Of a DNA stretch of 64,000 nucleotides, positions 26,573 through 35,044 are shown in pieces (the first letter of the stretch is position 1; the number at the start of each line of letters is the position of its first letter). The stretch comes from Pseudomonadota bacterium (GTDB lineage: Bacteria > Pseudomonadota > Gammaproteobacteria > Pseudomonadales > Pseudohongiellaceae): contig JAQBSZ010000002.1 of the NCBI GenBank assembly GCA_027623555.1, positions 186,001 through 250,000 of the forward strand, read 5' to 3'. A program made the translations under genes and the position numbers. The notes under the pieces were generated by a model, which did not search any database, had not been told where the DNA came from, and saw only the letters and a list, made by a program, of their open reading frames with translations.

Positions 26573-27586
26573 ATGGGGACTGACAAAAGTATGACTACAA
26601 ATTTGCTAAGAATGTGTCCTGGCGCCTTGTTGCCAGTTGCGGCTCTGCTTCTGGCAACCGCAGTCATTGCACAGGAAAATGACTGGCAACTCTCCTATAC
26701 CATCGACGGTCAACCCGACTTCCAGGGCGTATGGGCCAATAACAGTATTACTCCGCTGCAACGCGCCGAGGGATTCGAGACCCGGGAATTGCTGAACGAT
26801 GATGAGTATGCCCGCCTGCGCGCTGGCGTCGCCGAAATTGCCCAGGGAGGAGGGGATGCTCAATTCGGTGATGGATTCTTCAACGCGCTGGTCACTGGCA
26901 CTGTGCAGTCTTACGATCCAAGCACTGGTAACTACGATCAGACCTGGATGTCAGACCGCAACCTGGAGAAACGCACATCACTGATCAATGATCCGCCCAA
27001 CGGGCGTCTGCCGGACTATACTGCTGCTGCTCAGGTCAGGATCGATGCGCGAGTCCAATGGATTGAGGAGCACCCTGCAGATTCATGGACTGATCGCCCC
27101 TTGTCCGAACGCTGCATTACCTATGGCATGCCCTACCTGCTGGCGGGATATAACAGTTACTTTCACATTGTGCAGAGCAGGGATCACGTCGTTATCGTCC
27201 AGGAGATGATTCATGACGTGAGGATTATCCCCCTGGTTGAGAAACCCCACCTGGATGAGAGAATCAGACTGTGGCACGGCGATTCTCGCGGCTATTGGGA
27301 CGGCAATACCCTGGTGATTGAGACGAAAAATTTCGCCGATGTCAGTGAGTTGATGGGTGCGCAGGGAAATCGCCTGTTTACCGAGAAGTTCACGCGTACG
27401 GCGCAGGATAATCTGCAGTACGAGTTCACGATCGATGACGAAGAGACCTGGACCAACCCGTGGACAGCAAGAATCAACTACAGCCGCAGCGTTGACCCGA
27501 TTTTCGAATACGCCTGTCATGAAGGCAACTATGGTTTGTTTGGCATCCTCTCGGGCCATCGTGCCCAGGAGCGCGCCGGTGAGTAA
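26573..27586 (+). CDS. Secreted PDFxGxW-family protein, paralogue of the upstream gene
   Basis: 337 residues, with a signal peptide (ALLPVAALLLATAVIAQ). Mature part: YTIDGQPDFQGVWANNSITP, then YHIVQSRDHVVI-like and GYWDGNTLVIETKNF, matching the layout of the preceding protein. The extra 60 residues lie in the first third. Both genes form an operon. The stop is followed after 3 bases by a 51-bp tandem repeat array. Confidence 0.65.
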   Translation: MGTDKSMTTNLLRMCPGALLPVAALLLATAVIAQENDWQLSYTIDGQPDFQGVWANNSITPLQRAEGFETRELLNDDEYARLRAGVAEIAQGGGDAQFGDGFFNALVTGTVQSYDPSTGNYDQTWMSDRNLEKRTSLINDPPNGRLPDYTAAAQVRIDARVQWIEEHPADSWTDRPLSERCITYGMPYLLAGYNSYFHIVQSRDHVVIVQEMIHDVRIIPLVEKPHLDERIRLWHGDSRGYWDGNTLVIETKNFADVSELMGAQGNRLFTEKFTRTAQDNLQYEFTIDDEETWTNPWTARINYSRSVDPIFEYACHEGNYGLFGILSGHRAQERAGE

Positions 27587-27589
27587 TCG

Positions 27590-27832
27590 GTAGGATAGCG
27601 TCAGCTATCCGGCAGCAACGATTGCATGAACAATCCGGCCGTAGGATATCGTCAGCTATCCGGCAGCAAGGATTGCATGAACAATCCGGCCGTAGGATAT
27701 CGTCAGCTATCCGGCAGCAAGGATTGTATGAACAATCCGGCCGTAGGATATCGTCAGCTATCCGGCAGCAAGGATTGTATGAACAATCCGGCCGTAGGAT
27801 ATCGCCAGCTATCCGGTAGCAAGGATTGCCTC
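27590..27832 (+). repeat. Tandem array of a 51-bp hairpin-forming unit (about 4.7 copies)
   Basis: Units start at 27590, 27641, 27692, 27743 and 27794, with near-identical sequence. Each holds two inverted repeats: ggata...tatcc (nearly gccg-flanked by cggc) and ggattg-catgaa-caatcc. Because 51 is a multiple of three and the unit has few stops, several frames are open. These look like artefacts, not genes. Confidence 0.85.
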
Positions 27833-27888
27833 TGCAATTCGCGAGTCCGCGCATGTCAGGTCGTACAGATTCATCGAACTATGGTATA

Positions 27889-27911
27889 AACCCGCTCTCG
27901 AGCGGGTTTTC
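27889..27911 (+). terminator. Intrinsic terminator before the ZorAB-like operon
   Basis: Stem aacccgct / agcgggtt with loop ctcg, followed by a short T run. It isolates the repeat array from the operon that starts at 27960. Confidence 0.75.
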
Positions 27912-27959
27912 TGTGCCTTTGAAGTTCGTACTAACTCATTGAAATATCTTTAAAAAACC

Positions 27960-29189
27960 ATGGAAATTCTAAACGACCTGTCAACGATCACCTGGACCCT
28001 GGTTATTTCCATGCTGCTGCTGATCGGCTATTTCCACGGTCCCAGCTATTCCATGCAGACGGTTAGAAGCGCGCCTTCCATACTCACCAGTTTAGGGATC
28101 TTCGGAACCTTCCTCGGCATTGCCTTTGGCCTGATGCAGTTCGACAGTGCCGATATCGAAGCCAGTGTCCCGGCAATGATCGATGGACTGGGTGTCGCCG
28201 TCTGGTCGTCAATCGTTGGCATACTCGGCGCGCTGAGTATTCGCTTGCGCCATGCCCTGCAATCGATTCGCCAGACAGCGCGTAATGATCGGCCACAAGC
28301 TTCAGTGAACGATTTAAATGAAGCCATCGGCGCCCTCAATGAAAATCTCAATGTACTGCGTAGTGAAGCTCAAGCGGACGCGGCCCTGCTGTTGGAATCC
28401 AATCGCAGCTACCAGGAACAAATGGTCGATGCGAATACCAACGCCCTGACCGGTGCATTGACCACAGTTATGACAGAATTCAACAGTCGCATCGAAGTGC
28501 AATACGGGGAGAATTTTCAGAAATTCAATGAGTCGCTGGGTCACTTGTTGAACTGGCAACAGTCCTATTCCAGTCAATTGGATGAAATGCTGAAGGCACA
28601 ACAGGCCAGCATCGACGTAATTCGGTATGCCAGTCATTCCTATGAGGAGATGATTGAGCATTCCCGAGAATTTAATGCCGTAGCGGCATCCCTGGGCGAA
28701 CTATTGGGTGGACTGGAACAGCAGACGAGAAACCTGGACGGTTATCTGTCAGGCCTGTCGGGATTGGTCGGGCAGGCATCGGCCGGACTACCTGCGCTGG
28801 GGGACTACGTGACCGAGCTTACCGTCAAACTCAGTCAAAGCATTGAGCATAACAACGAGAGCCTCACCCAGGTGTTGACCAAGGCGGCCAGCGATATCTC
28901 GCTCACGGTAGAGCAGGTAACCCAGAGTCTGGCGAGTTCGGTGTTACAGGCCCACAGTGGACTGGCAGAACATGTGCAAGCAATGACCTACAAGACCGAT
29001 GCCCATATGCAACTACTGGACGAATCCATGGAGAAGGAACTGACCCAGGCCCTGCAAACCTTCGGCTACCAGTTAACCGCCCTGTCGGAGAAGTTCGTCA
29101 ACGACTACATGCCTCTAACCGATCGACTCCGCGAGCTGTTGGCGATAGCGGAATTGCAGTCTGGTAAGCATTCGCAAACAGCGAAATAA
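27960..29189 (+). CDS. ZorA-like MotA/TolQ/ExbB-family channel protein with cytoplasmic coiled-coil tail
   Basis: 409 residues. Membrane helices near 10-26, 41-60 and 75-95. The second carries SLGIFGTFLGIAFGL and the third GLGVAVWSSIVGILG, the conserved MotA/ExbB pore pattern. From about residue 100 to the end it is a long helical, Gln- and Glu-rich tail, as in ZorA of the Zorya anti-phage system. It would form a pentamer around a ZorB-like dimer and use proton or sodium flow. The tail is shorter than I recall for E. coli ZorA. The next gene encodes the ZorB-like partner. Alternative: a flagellum-independent stator of another kind. Confidence 0.7.
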   Translation: MEILNDLSTITWTLVISMLLLIGYFHGPSYSMQTVRSAPSILTSLGIFGTFLGIAFGLMQFDSADIEASVPAMIDGLGVAVWSSIVGILGALSIRLRHALQSIRQTARNDRPQASVNDLNEAIGALNENLNVLRSEAQADAALLLESNRSYQEQMVDANTNALTGALTTVMTEFNSRIEVQYGENFQKFNESLGHLLNWQQSYSSQLDEMLKAQQASIDVIRYASHSYEEMIEHSREFNAVAASLGELLGGLEQQTRNLDGYLSGLSGLVGQASAGLPALGDYVTELTVKLSQSIEHNNESLTQVLTKAASDISLTVEQVTQSLASSVLQAHSGLAEHVQAMTYKTDAHMQLLDESMEKELTQALQTFGYQLTALSEKFVNDYMPLTDRLRELLAIAELQSGKHSQTAK

Positions 29190-29206
29190 ACTGGAAGCCA
29201 TTTGTC

Positions 29207-29920
29207 ATGTTAAGCGGTGAATTGGAACAGGAACACGTGCATGAACAAGAAGAACATTGGATTGCCGTCAGCGATCTGATGAGTGGTCTGATGATGCTGT
29301 TCCTGCTCATCGCTGTGATGTATCTCGTTATAGTGGAACGAAAGAACGACGAGATCGAACGCGTCGTAGTACTCTATGAAGACTTGCGCGAAGAGTTGTA
29401 CCAGGATCTGCAAACTGAGTTCGGCAACGATCTGCCTCTGTGGGGAGCAGAGCTGGGTGAGGATCTCAAGCTACGTTTCACCAATACCGACCTGCTGTTT
29501 GAAGAGGGTGAATCGAGTCTCAAGGCGGATTTCAGCCTGATACTTGCAGACTTCTTCCCCCGCTATGTGGCTATTCTCACGTCAGAAAAATATCGGGATG
29601 AGATTCTCGAAGTGAGGATAGAAGGGCACACCTCCAGTTCCTGGTCCCAGGCCCAATCCAGTGATGAGGCCTATATGCGTAACATGGCACTGTCCCAGGA
29701 GAGAACCCGTACCACCCTGGGTACCATACTGGATTTGCCGAGTGTTGCCCACGAGAAACAGTGGTTAAGGGAACGGCTCACCGCGAATGGCTTGTCTTCC
29801 TCTCAGCTTATAAACACGGCAGATGGCCAGGAAGACGCCGACCGTTCCCGCCGGGTCGAATTTGTCGTGGTGACCGACGCCGAGACCCGGCTGTCGACAA
29901 TTTTGCAGGAGATCAGGTAG
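29207..29920 (+). CDS. ZorB-like MotB/OmpA-family stator protein
   Basis: 237 residues. After a short acidic cytoplasmic N-terminus, one membrane helix (about 19-43) reads VSDLMSGLMMLFLLIAVMYL. Asp23 in DLMSGLM is the ion-binding Asp of the ZorB/MotB family. The periplasmic part is an OmpA-like domain with EGHTSS (139-144) and RSRRVEF near 215, the peptidoglycan-binding marks. Follows the ZorA-like gene after 17 bases. Together they would make an ion-driven motor anchored to the cell wall. Confidence 0.7.
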   Translation: MLSGELEQEHVHEQEEHWIAVSDLMSGLMMLFLLIAVMYLVIVERKNDEIERVVVLYEDLREELYQDLQTEFGNDLPLWGAELGEDLKLRFTNTDLLFEEGESSLKADFSLILADFFPRYVAILTSEKYRDEILEVRIEGHTSSSWSQAQSSDEAYMRNMALSQERTRTTLGTILDLPSVAHEKQWLRERLTANGLSSSQLINTADGQEDADRSRRVEFVVVTDAETRLSTILQEIR

Positions 29921-29929
29921 TCCTATCCC

Positions 29930-30547
29930 GTGGAACTCGAAGACTTCACAGAATTCGCCGCCTTTAATTCCTTACGAGCGAAGATGGGCACCGACAAGCT
30001 CGGTTACTTCGAGCTTTTCGATCCTGGGGTTCACCTTACCGGTAACGAGCGGTCCGAACTGGAAAACGGGGGTGTGCTGAGAAAGCTGCAGGAGATAAGA
30101 GTGCTTCCAGACAAGACGCTCGCGCTCAAGAATAGCCGCGTGCTTGCCTACCTTCCCGATGAGAGTTGGTACCGGTCGCGTCGCGAATATCCTACCTATC
30201 ATGTGGCGCTGTGCTCGGTACTGGAACAATCCAGGAATGAACATCCGGATAGGGAATACCTGGCGACTACACGCCTGGCGGATGACTACAATTTGCTCAA
30301 GATTCGCCCGGGTGGAGATGTCAGCGTCGTAGAGCACGGATTTGTCGTGTGTAAGCAATGCCTGCACGCATTACGTTACAAGAACTATGACGAATACCGG
30401 AATCGACGTCGTGGATATAGCCAGAAAGTCTTGAGCGACTTTAACCTGAAAGAATTCTACCGGCGCTACCAACAATATCCCCTCAGTTTCAGTGCGAGCA
30501 GGAACGATCGTGAAGTTAATGAGACCGGCAATAACAATGAGTCCTGA
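29930..30547 (+). CDS. Cys-containing protein of unknown function, third gene of the ZorAB-like operon
   Basis: 205 residues starting at GTG, 9 bases after the ZorB-like stop. No known domain is recognised. Visible marks are YHVALCSVLEQ (Cys95) and a C-terminal FVVCKQCLHALRY (Cys141, Cys144), which could bind zinc, followed by a Tyr- and Arg-rich segment. No signal peptide or membrane helix, so cytoplasmic. It does not look like ZorC, ZorD or ZorE. If the operon is a defence system, this would be the effector or sensor (inference). Confidence 0.6.
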   Translation: MELEDFTEFAAFNSLRAKMGTDKLGYFELFDPGVHLTGNERSELENGGVLRKLQEIRVLPDKTLALKNSRVLAYLPDESWYRSRREYPTYHVALCSVLEQSRNEHPDREYLATTRLADDYNLLKIRPGGDVSVVEHGFVVCKQCLHALRYKNYDEYRNRRRGYSQKVLSDFNLKEFYRRYQQYPLSFSASRNDREVNETGNNNES

Positions 30548-30571
30548 CCCCATAACCAGAGAACTTGCAAC

Positions 30572-31699
30572 GTGAAATCCCCGATCTGTGATTTGCTCGA
30601 TATCGAGTTTCCACTGATCGCCTTCAGTCATTGCCGCGACGTGGTGGTGGAGGTGTCCAAGGCGGGAGGATTCGGTGTGCTGGGAGCGGCGCGATTTTCT
30701 GCAGACACGCTGGAGACCGAACTCAACTGGATTGACGAACACATTGATGGTCATCCTTACGGTGTTGACTTGATCGCACCAACCAGCATGGCCGTGACCA
30801 ATGAAGACGATGCCACAGATGCGATAAAAAAACGCATACCGCAGGAATATTTTGACTTTGCCAGCAGCATTCTTCAGCGGCATGATATCGACGCCAGTAA
30901 CCTCTACACAGAAGACTATAAGCGCAACGCCTTTCTCACCGAAGGTCGGGCCGGCAGCATCATCGATGTAGCCTTCTCCCATCCCATCAAACTGATTGCC
31001 AATGCCCTCGGCGTGCCTCCGCCCTACATGATTGAAATGGGAAAGGCCCAAGGTGTGACCACAGCGGCTCTTATCGGTACCAGAGAACAGGCGCTAAAAC
31101 AGGTGCAGGCTGGCGTCGATGTGGTAGTGGCCTCGGGTACCGAAGCCGGGGGTCACTGCGGTGATGTCTCTACACTGGTATTGGTTCCGGAGGTGTGCAG
31201 TGCGCTTCGTGACTGGGGTGTCCCGGTAGTCGCTGCAGGGGGAATCGTGACCGGCAGGCAGATGGCAGCGTGCATGGCGATGGGCGCTGCCGGGGTGTGG
31301 ACCGGATCAGTGTGGTTAACCTGTGCCGAATCCGACACGCCACCGGCCTTGAAGGAGAAGATGCTGCGGGCTTCTTCCCGGGAAACCGTGCGCTCGCGAT
31401 CGCGCACGGGCAAGCACAGCCGGCAATTGCGCTCGCCCTGGACCGATGCCTGGGAACAGGCAACTGCGCCTAAACCCTTACCCATGCCGCTACAATCACA
31501 GGTTACAGAGAATCCTCTCGCCAGGGTGACCAAGCTCGCGGAGTTGGGGCATGCAGGCGCGCAGCAACTCGCCACATCCTGGGTAGGCCAGGGTGTCGGC
31601 TTGATGAACAGTACCCAATCAGCCCGCGCCATCGTCTATGAATTTATGCAGGACTACCTGAGCGCGGCCGAGCGCTTGCACAGCAGCATAGAAAGCTAA
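30572..31699 (+). CDS. Nitronate monooxygenase-family FMN enzyme
   Basis: 375 residues from a GTG. It has the 2-nitropropane dioxygenase barrel: VSKAGGFGVLGAARF near the N-terminus, GTEAGGHCGDVSTLVLVPEV for FMN phosphate and the catalytic His, and AAGGIVTGRQMAACMAMGAAGVWTG. Follows the third Zor-like gene after 24 bases in the same direction, so it may be read through, but its role is metabolic. It would oxidise a nitronate or similar substrate with oxygen. Confidence 0.8.
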   Translation: MKSPICDLLDIEFPLIAFSHCRDVVVEVSKAGGFGVLGAARFSADTLETELNWIDEHIDGHPYGVDLIAPTSMAVTNEDDATDAIKKRIPQEYFDFASSILQRHDIDASNLYTEDYKRNAFLTEGRAGSIIDVAFSHPIKLIANALGVPPPYMIEMGKAQGVTTAALIGTREQALKQVQAGVDVVVASGTEAGGHCGDVSTLVLVPEVCSALRDWGVPVVAAGGIVTGRQMAACMAMGAAGVWTGSVWLTCAESDTPPALKEKMLRASSRETVRSRSRTGKHSRQLRSPWTDAWEQATAPKPLPMPLQSQVTENPLARVTKLAELGHAGAQQLATSWVGQGVGLMNSTQSARAIVYEFMQDYLSAAERLHSSIES

Positions 31700-31767
31700 G
31701 GAGCGGCGGTAGTATTTCAATCGCTTCGATGAATAGTGTTAGTTGCTCCAAGCGAGTCTCATGCTAA

Positions 31768-31788
31768 TATACGGCATTGCCGTATAAT
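31768..31788 (+). promoter_or_regulatory. Palindromic operator overlapping the -10 box of the HigBA-like operon
   Basis: tatacggca and tgccgtata (9-bp arms, one central base) form a perfect inverted repeat at 31768-31786. Its right arm overlaps a TATAAT at 31783-31788. The toxin start is 9 bases further. Position and symmetry suit autorepression by the antitoxin. Confidence 0.6.
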
Positions 31789-31796
31789 GGCAATTG

Positions 31797-32114
31797 ATGA
31801 TTTTTATTGAAACTCGGGCTTTCACGAAGTATTTACCCAACTATCTTTCAGACGACGAATATCGAGGATTACAGGCTTACTTGCTGCAGAAGCCTGATAT
31901 CGGGGACATCGTTCGAGATTCTGGCGGAGTCCGAAAAGTCCGCTGGTCTCGGGAAGGTGAAGGTAAAAGTGGTGGAGTGCGAGTTATCTACTACTGGGAA
32001 AAATCTGAATCTGAAATCTGGATGTTGACGATCTATTCGAAATCCGAGAGAGCCTCTATTTCAGGTCCTGACTTGAAACGAATTTGGGAGGCGATTAACC
32101 GTGCAAAATCGTGA
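31797..32114 (+). CDS. higB: RelE/HigB-family type II toxin
   Basis: 105 residues from the ATG at 31797. It has the HigB2/RelE pattern, with DIVRDSGGVRKVRWSREGEG followed by GGVRVIYYW and MLTIYSKSE. Such toxins are ribosome-dependent mRNA endonucleases. Its gene overlaps the HTH antitoxin by 14 bases, toxin first, as in HigBA. Confidence 0.75.
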   Translation: MIFIETRAFTKYLPNYLSDDEYRGLQAYLLQKPDIGDIVRDSGGVRKVRWSREGEGKSGGVRVIYYWEKSESEIWMLTIYSKSERASISGPDLKRIWEAINRAKS

Positions 32115-32388
32115 TATTGGCAAAGAAATTCTTGAAGGTCTGAGTGAGATCAAGAATTTCAAGATAAGTAAACTGAAGCTTCGGGTTACTGAGCTTTCTG
32201 ATCCGTCTGAGCCTAAGATTATTCGAGAAAAGCTAAAACTTTCACAATCTGCTTTTGCAGGATTGTTGGGAGTAAGTACTCGTACCCTGCAAGATTGGGA
32301 GCAGGGTCGAAGAAACCCCCAAGGCCCTGCGATCGCATTACTTCGTATCGCAGAGCAACATCCTGAGGTATTTATAGAACTGAGCTAG
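32101..32388 (+). CDS. higA: HigA-type HTH antitoxin
   Basis: 95 residues from GTG. The C-terminal half is a Cro/C1-type helix-turn-helix (KLSQSAFAGLLGVSTRTLQDWEQGRR) as in HigA2/MqsA antitoxins. The N-terminal half would cover the toxin. Probably binds the 9-bp palindrome at the promoter. Confidence 0.75.
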   Translation: MQNRDIGKEILEGLSEIKNFKISKLKLRVTELSDPSEPKIIREKLKLSQSAFAGLLGVSTRTLQDWEQGRRNPQGPAIALLRIAEQHPEVFIELS

Positions 32389-32557
32389 GGGCAAGTAACA
32401 ACAAACAAATCAAAAAGGAAACAGAAAGCGCACCCCACTTTGTGAATGGCTGCGCAATTTAGTCATAAAGCGGACCGCACGCCCTGCTCCTATTATTACA
32501 GGGTGGTTCATCAGCTCAGTTCCATCGAAAGCGAAGCCAGGCCAGAATTTTGAAGAA

Positions 32558-32929
32558 CTATCCTGCGTGTTGCGTTAACGACACCATGCTGCCATCAGGA
32601 TCTCTACACCAGGCAACCCTGGCGCCGTCCGGCGTGGTCCAGATACCGTTGTCATCCTGTTCGAGGAAAGCAAACGATTCGAATTCCACGCCCTTACCCT
32701 GTAACTCCACAACCGATTGCTGCAGGTCATCGACCTGAAATCCAAGTGCCGTGTAGGGCAGGTCAAGCACCTCTGCAACTTTCTGTACTCTCAGCATGAT
32801 GCCGTTGATATCGAACACGATGGCATAGGGGTGATCGGAAACGAAGCGCAATCCCATGACTTCTTCATAGAATCTACGGCTTTCTTCGGGATTGGCAGTG
32901 GCGGCAAAAAGAATGGCAGTTGCTTGCAT
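32558..32929 (-). CDS. VOC-superfamily (glyoxalase/bleomycin-resistance-like) protein
   Basis: 123 residues, the length of a two-repeat beta-alpha-beta VOC protein. ANPEESRRFYEEVMGL opens the first repeat, and DPDGSMVSLTQH closes the second. A metal site could be formed by the Asp/His of DDNGIWTTPDG and the C-terminal motif. Monocistronic; function unknown. Confidence 0.7.
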   Translation of the reverse strand: MQATAILFAATANPEESRRFYEEVMGLRFVSDHPYAIVFDINGIMLRVQKVAEVLDLPYTALGFQVDDLQQSVVELQGKGVEFESFAFLEQDDNGIWTTPDGARVAWCRDPDGSMVSLTQHAG

Positions 32930-32995
32930 GATGTTGATCTCCTTACTCTCTCACAGGTCGTCTGCATCACCAGCGGGTCAGTATCCGCGCTGGCT

Positions 32996-34330
32996 CTATC
33001 TTGACTGGGGCGTTCTCTCTTGAATGAGCGGTGCGGTAACTCCCTCGATGCCTACCATGGCGAGCAGGATTAGCAGTACAGTCTGCGGGCCTTCATGGGA
33101 GTCAATTGGTGCAAACCATTCGCCAGGTGAATGGGCACTGCCGCCATGACCGCCACCTGCAATCGTGATAGCAGGTATTCCCAATGCCATTGGCACATTT
33201 GCATCCGTACTGGAGATGCCCATTTCCTGAAGCTCCACACCAACCCGGTCGAAAGACAAGGCGGCGACTTGCACCAGTGGGCTCTCGATCGGTGTGCTGC
33301 CAACCGGGCGATCACCTATCAGGTCGAATTCAACCCGAATCTGCTGCTCGTCATCCCAGCGCGCATTTTCCTCGGCTACTGCTTCCAGCGCCGCTGCCTT
33401 GGCGCGTTCTTCGAGGCGTGCCAACTCTTCGCGATCATTGGAGCGCATATCCAGAGCAAAGATCGCATCGGCCGCGATGGAATTTACCGAAGTGCCCCCG
33501 CTCACGGTGCCAACCGTAAAGGTGGTCTTGGGCAGGGCAGGAGTTGCAAACTCGGCAATCTTGGCGATGGTTCTGCCCATCGCATGTATCGCGCTGGGCA
33601 GGCCGAAGGCTCCGAATGAGTGGCCGCCGGGACCGATGAAATGAAACTCGAAGCGCCTGCTACCGGTGCCGCCGTTGGTGATTCTCCTGAGCCGCACACC
33701 ATCGATGGAGACAAAACCATCGATCTCCGGGTAGTCTCTAAAGATAGCCTTTATGCCCCGCAGGTCACCGCGGCCTTCCTCGCCGACGTTACCGGCAAAG
33801 ATAATGTCGCCAACGGTATTTATTCCGCTTTCATCGATCACGTCGATAACCGAAAGCAGTGCCGCCAGGCCGCGGGTGTCGTCTCCGATGCCGGGGGCGT
33901 AGTAGCGACCCGCTCTAAGTTCGACGCGAGTATCTACTTCTTCAGGAAAAACGGTGTCCAGGTGCGCAGCGATGAGAAAAGTTGGGCCATTACCGGATCC
34001 CTTGCGAATGCCGATGGCATTTCCTTCCGCATCGATGTACGCATCATTCAGACCACGGGCACGCATCTGCTGAAGAAAGTAAGCGGCGCGGCGCGCTTCC
34101 TGAAAGGGAGGCGCGGGAATCTCGGTGATGCGAAATTGTTCCTGGACTGTTTCCGGTTCTCGTTCTTCGATCTGTTGTAGTGCCAATAGCACGCGCGCAT
34201 CTTCCGCCACGCGTTGGAAAACCTGACCCAATGCTGCATCAATAGTAACCAGGGATTGGGGTGTCTGCGCCAGAGCGAGCGTGGTGACAAAACCCAATAG
34301 CAGCGCCACAGCATGACAAAGCAATCTCAA
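32996..34330 (-). CDS. M20-family metallopeptidase, secreted
   Basis: 444 residues from the TTG at 34330, which has GGAG upstream and gives a signal peptide (LLCHAVALLLGFVTTLALAQ). A longer in-frame start at 34465 would overlap the DUF1232 gene. M20 zinc ligands are AAHLDTV (His-x-Asp), GIGDDTRG (Asp), the catalytic GNVGEEGRG (Glu pair) and a C-terminal HGGSAHSPGEW His. A dimerisation domain with GPGGHSFGAFG lies between. A periplasmic dipeptidase or tripeptidase is likely. Confidence 0.8.
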   Translation of the reverse strand: MRLLCHAVALLLGFVTTLALAQTPQSLVTIDAALGQVFQRVAEDARVLLALQQIEEREPETVQEQFRITEIPAPPFQEARRAAYFLQQMRARGLNDAYIDAEGNAIGIRKGSGNGPTFLIAAHLDTVFPEEVDTRVELRAGRYYAPGIGDDTRGLAALLSVIDVIDESGINTVGDIIFAGNVGEEGRGDLRGIKAIFRDYPEIDGFVSIDGVRLRRITNGGTGSRRFEFHFIGPGGHSFGAFGLPSAIHAMGRTIAKIAEFATPALPKTTFTVGTVSGGTSVNSIAADAIFALDMRSNDREELARLEERAKAAALEAVAEENARWDDEQQIRVEFDLIGDRPVGSTPIESPLVQVAALSFDRVGVELQEMGISSTDANVPMALGIPAITIAGGGHGGSAHSPGEWFAPIDSHEGPQTVLLILLAMVGIEGVTAPLIQERTPQSR

Positions 34331-34352
34331 GACAGTGTCTCCGAAGGGTTTA

Positions 34353-34919
34353 TTAGAGAAGACGCATACGCCAGCCGCGCCCACCGCCACTGAGTGCGCG
34401 ACGCTCCCGCATGCGCGAATGCAGCACGGCACGTTTGTCGGCAATCCAGTCTTCTCTTCCGACAAAGGGATCCAGGCCGCGGTTACGACGCCGGTTTTCC
34501 TCGGCGATACGGAAATTGCAGAATTCCTGGTACATCTTGATCTCCATCTTCAGCTCCTGGATCACGATTTCCGCGTACATGGCGTCATCGAGGTAGCCGA
34601 TTCCAGGTATATGGTCAGGAATTACATCTTCAGGGTCGACGAAGTAGTAGAGTGCGCTGAGGATACTGTTGCGCTCTGCTTGCGTCAGCTTCCACTCCTC
34701 GTCCCGAATCATGTTCAGTAGTACTTCCAATTTTAACAGGCGATCGGAAATAAACTGCGGCAACTCAAGCTCTCGTGCCGTGGTAATCAAGGCGGCGGCA
34801 GACTCCTCGACTTCCGCCGCAATTTCGGGACTCTCTATCGCCAGTTTGCCTTTATCAATGCTCTCCTGAAATTTCTGCAGGTCTTCATCGCTAAGTGTGA
34901 TAGTGATATTGAGAGGCAT
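34353..34919 (-). CDS. DUF1232 (YkvA-like) protein
   Basis: 188 residues. The centre contains ILSALYYFVDPEDVIPDHIPG, then GYLDDAMYAEIVI, the YkvA/DUF1232 signature. The N- and C-terminal arms are helical and charged. A close paralogue sits at 44006. Cellular role unknown. Confidence 0.75.
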   Translation of the reverse strand: MPLNITITLSDEDLQKFQESIDKGKLAIESPEIAAEVEESAAALITTARELELPQFISDRLLKLEVLLNMIRDEEWKLTQAERNSILSALYYFVDPEDVIPDHIPGIGYLDDAMYAEIVIQELKMEIKMYQEFCNFRIAEENRRRNRGLDPFVGREDWIADKRAVLHSRMRERRALSGGGRGWRMRLL

Positions 34920-35044
34920 GTTCCCGTTCCTTTCGGTTATTTTTACGCGTGTTAATTCCGTCTTTTTTTGTTTTCACCTGCGCGCACTCAATATTGCCCG
35001 TCTCGGCTGGTTTCTTCAATGCTCTGAAGGCTCTTTTTAGACGT

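Noticed and set aside
27622-27889. Plus- and minus-strand ORFs of 60-126 codons in the 51-bp array
   Set aside because: They are repeats of the same 17 codons in several frames, which follows from a unit length divisible by three and few stops.
33620-34180. Plus-strand 186-codon ORF opposite the M20 peptidase
   Set aside because: It is the shadow of a well-supported gene; no motif.
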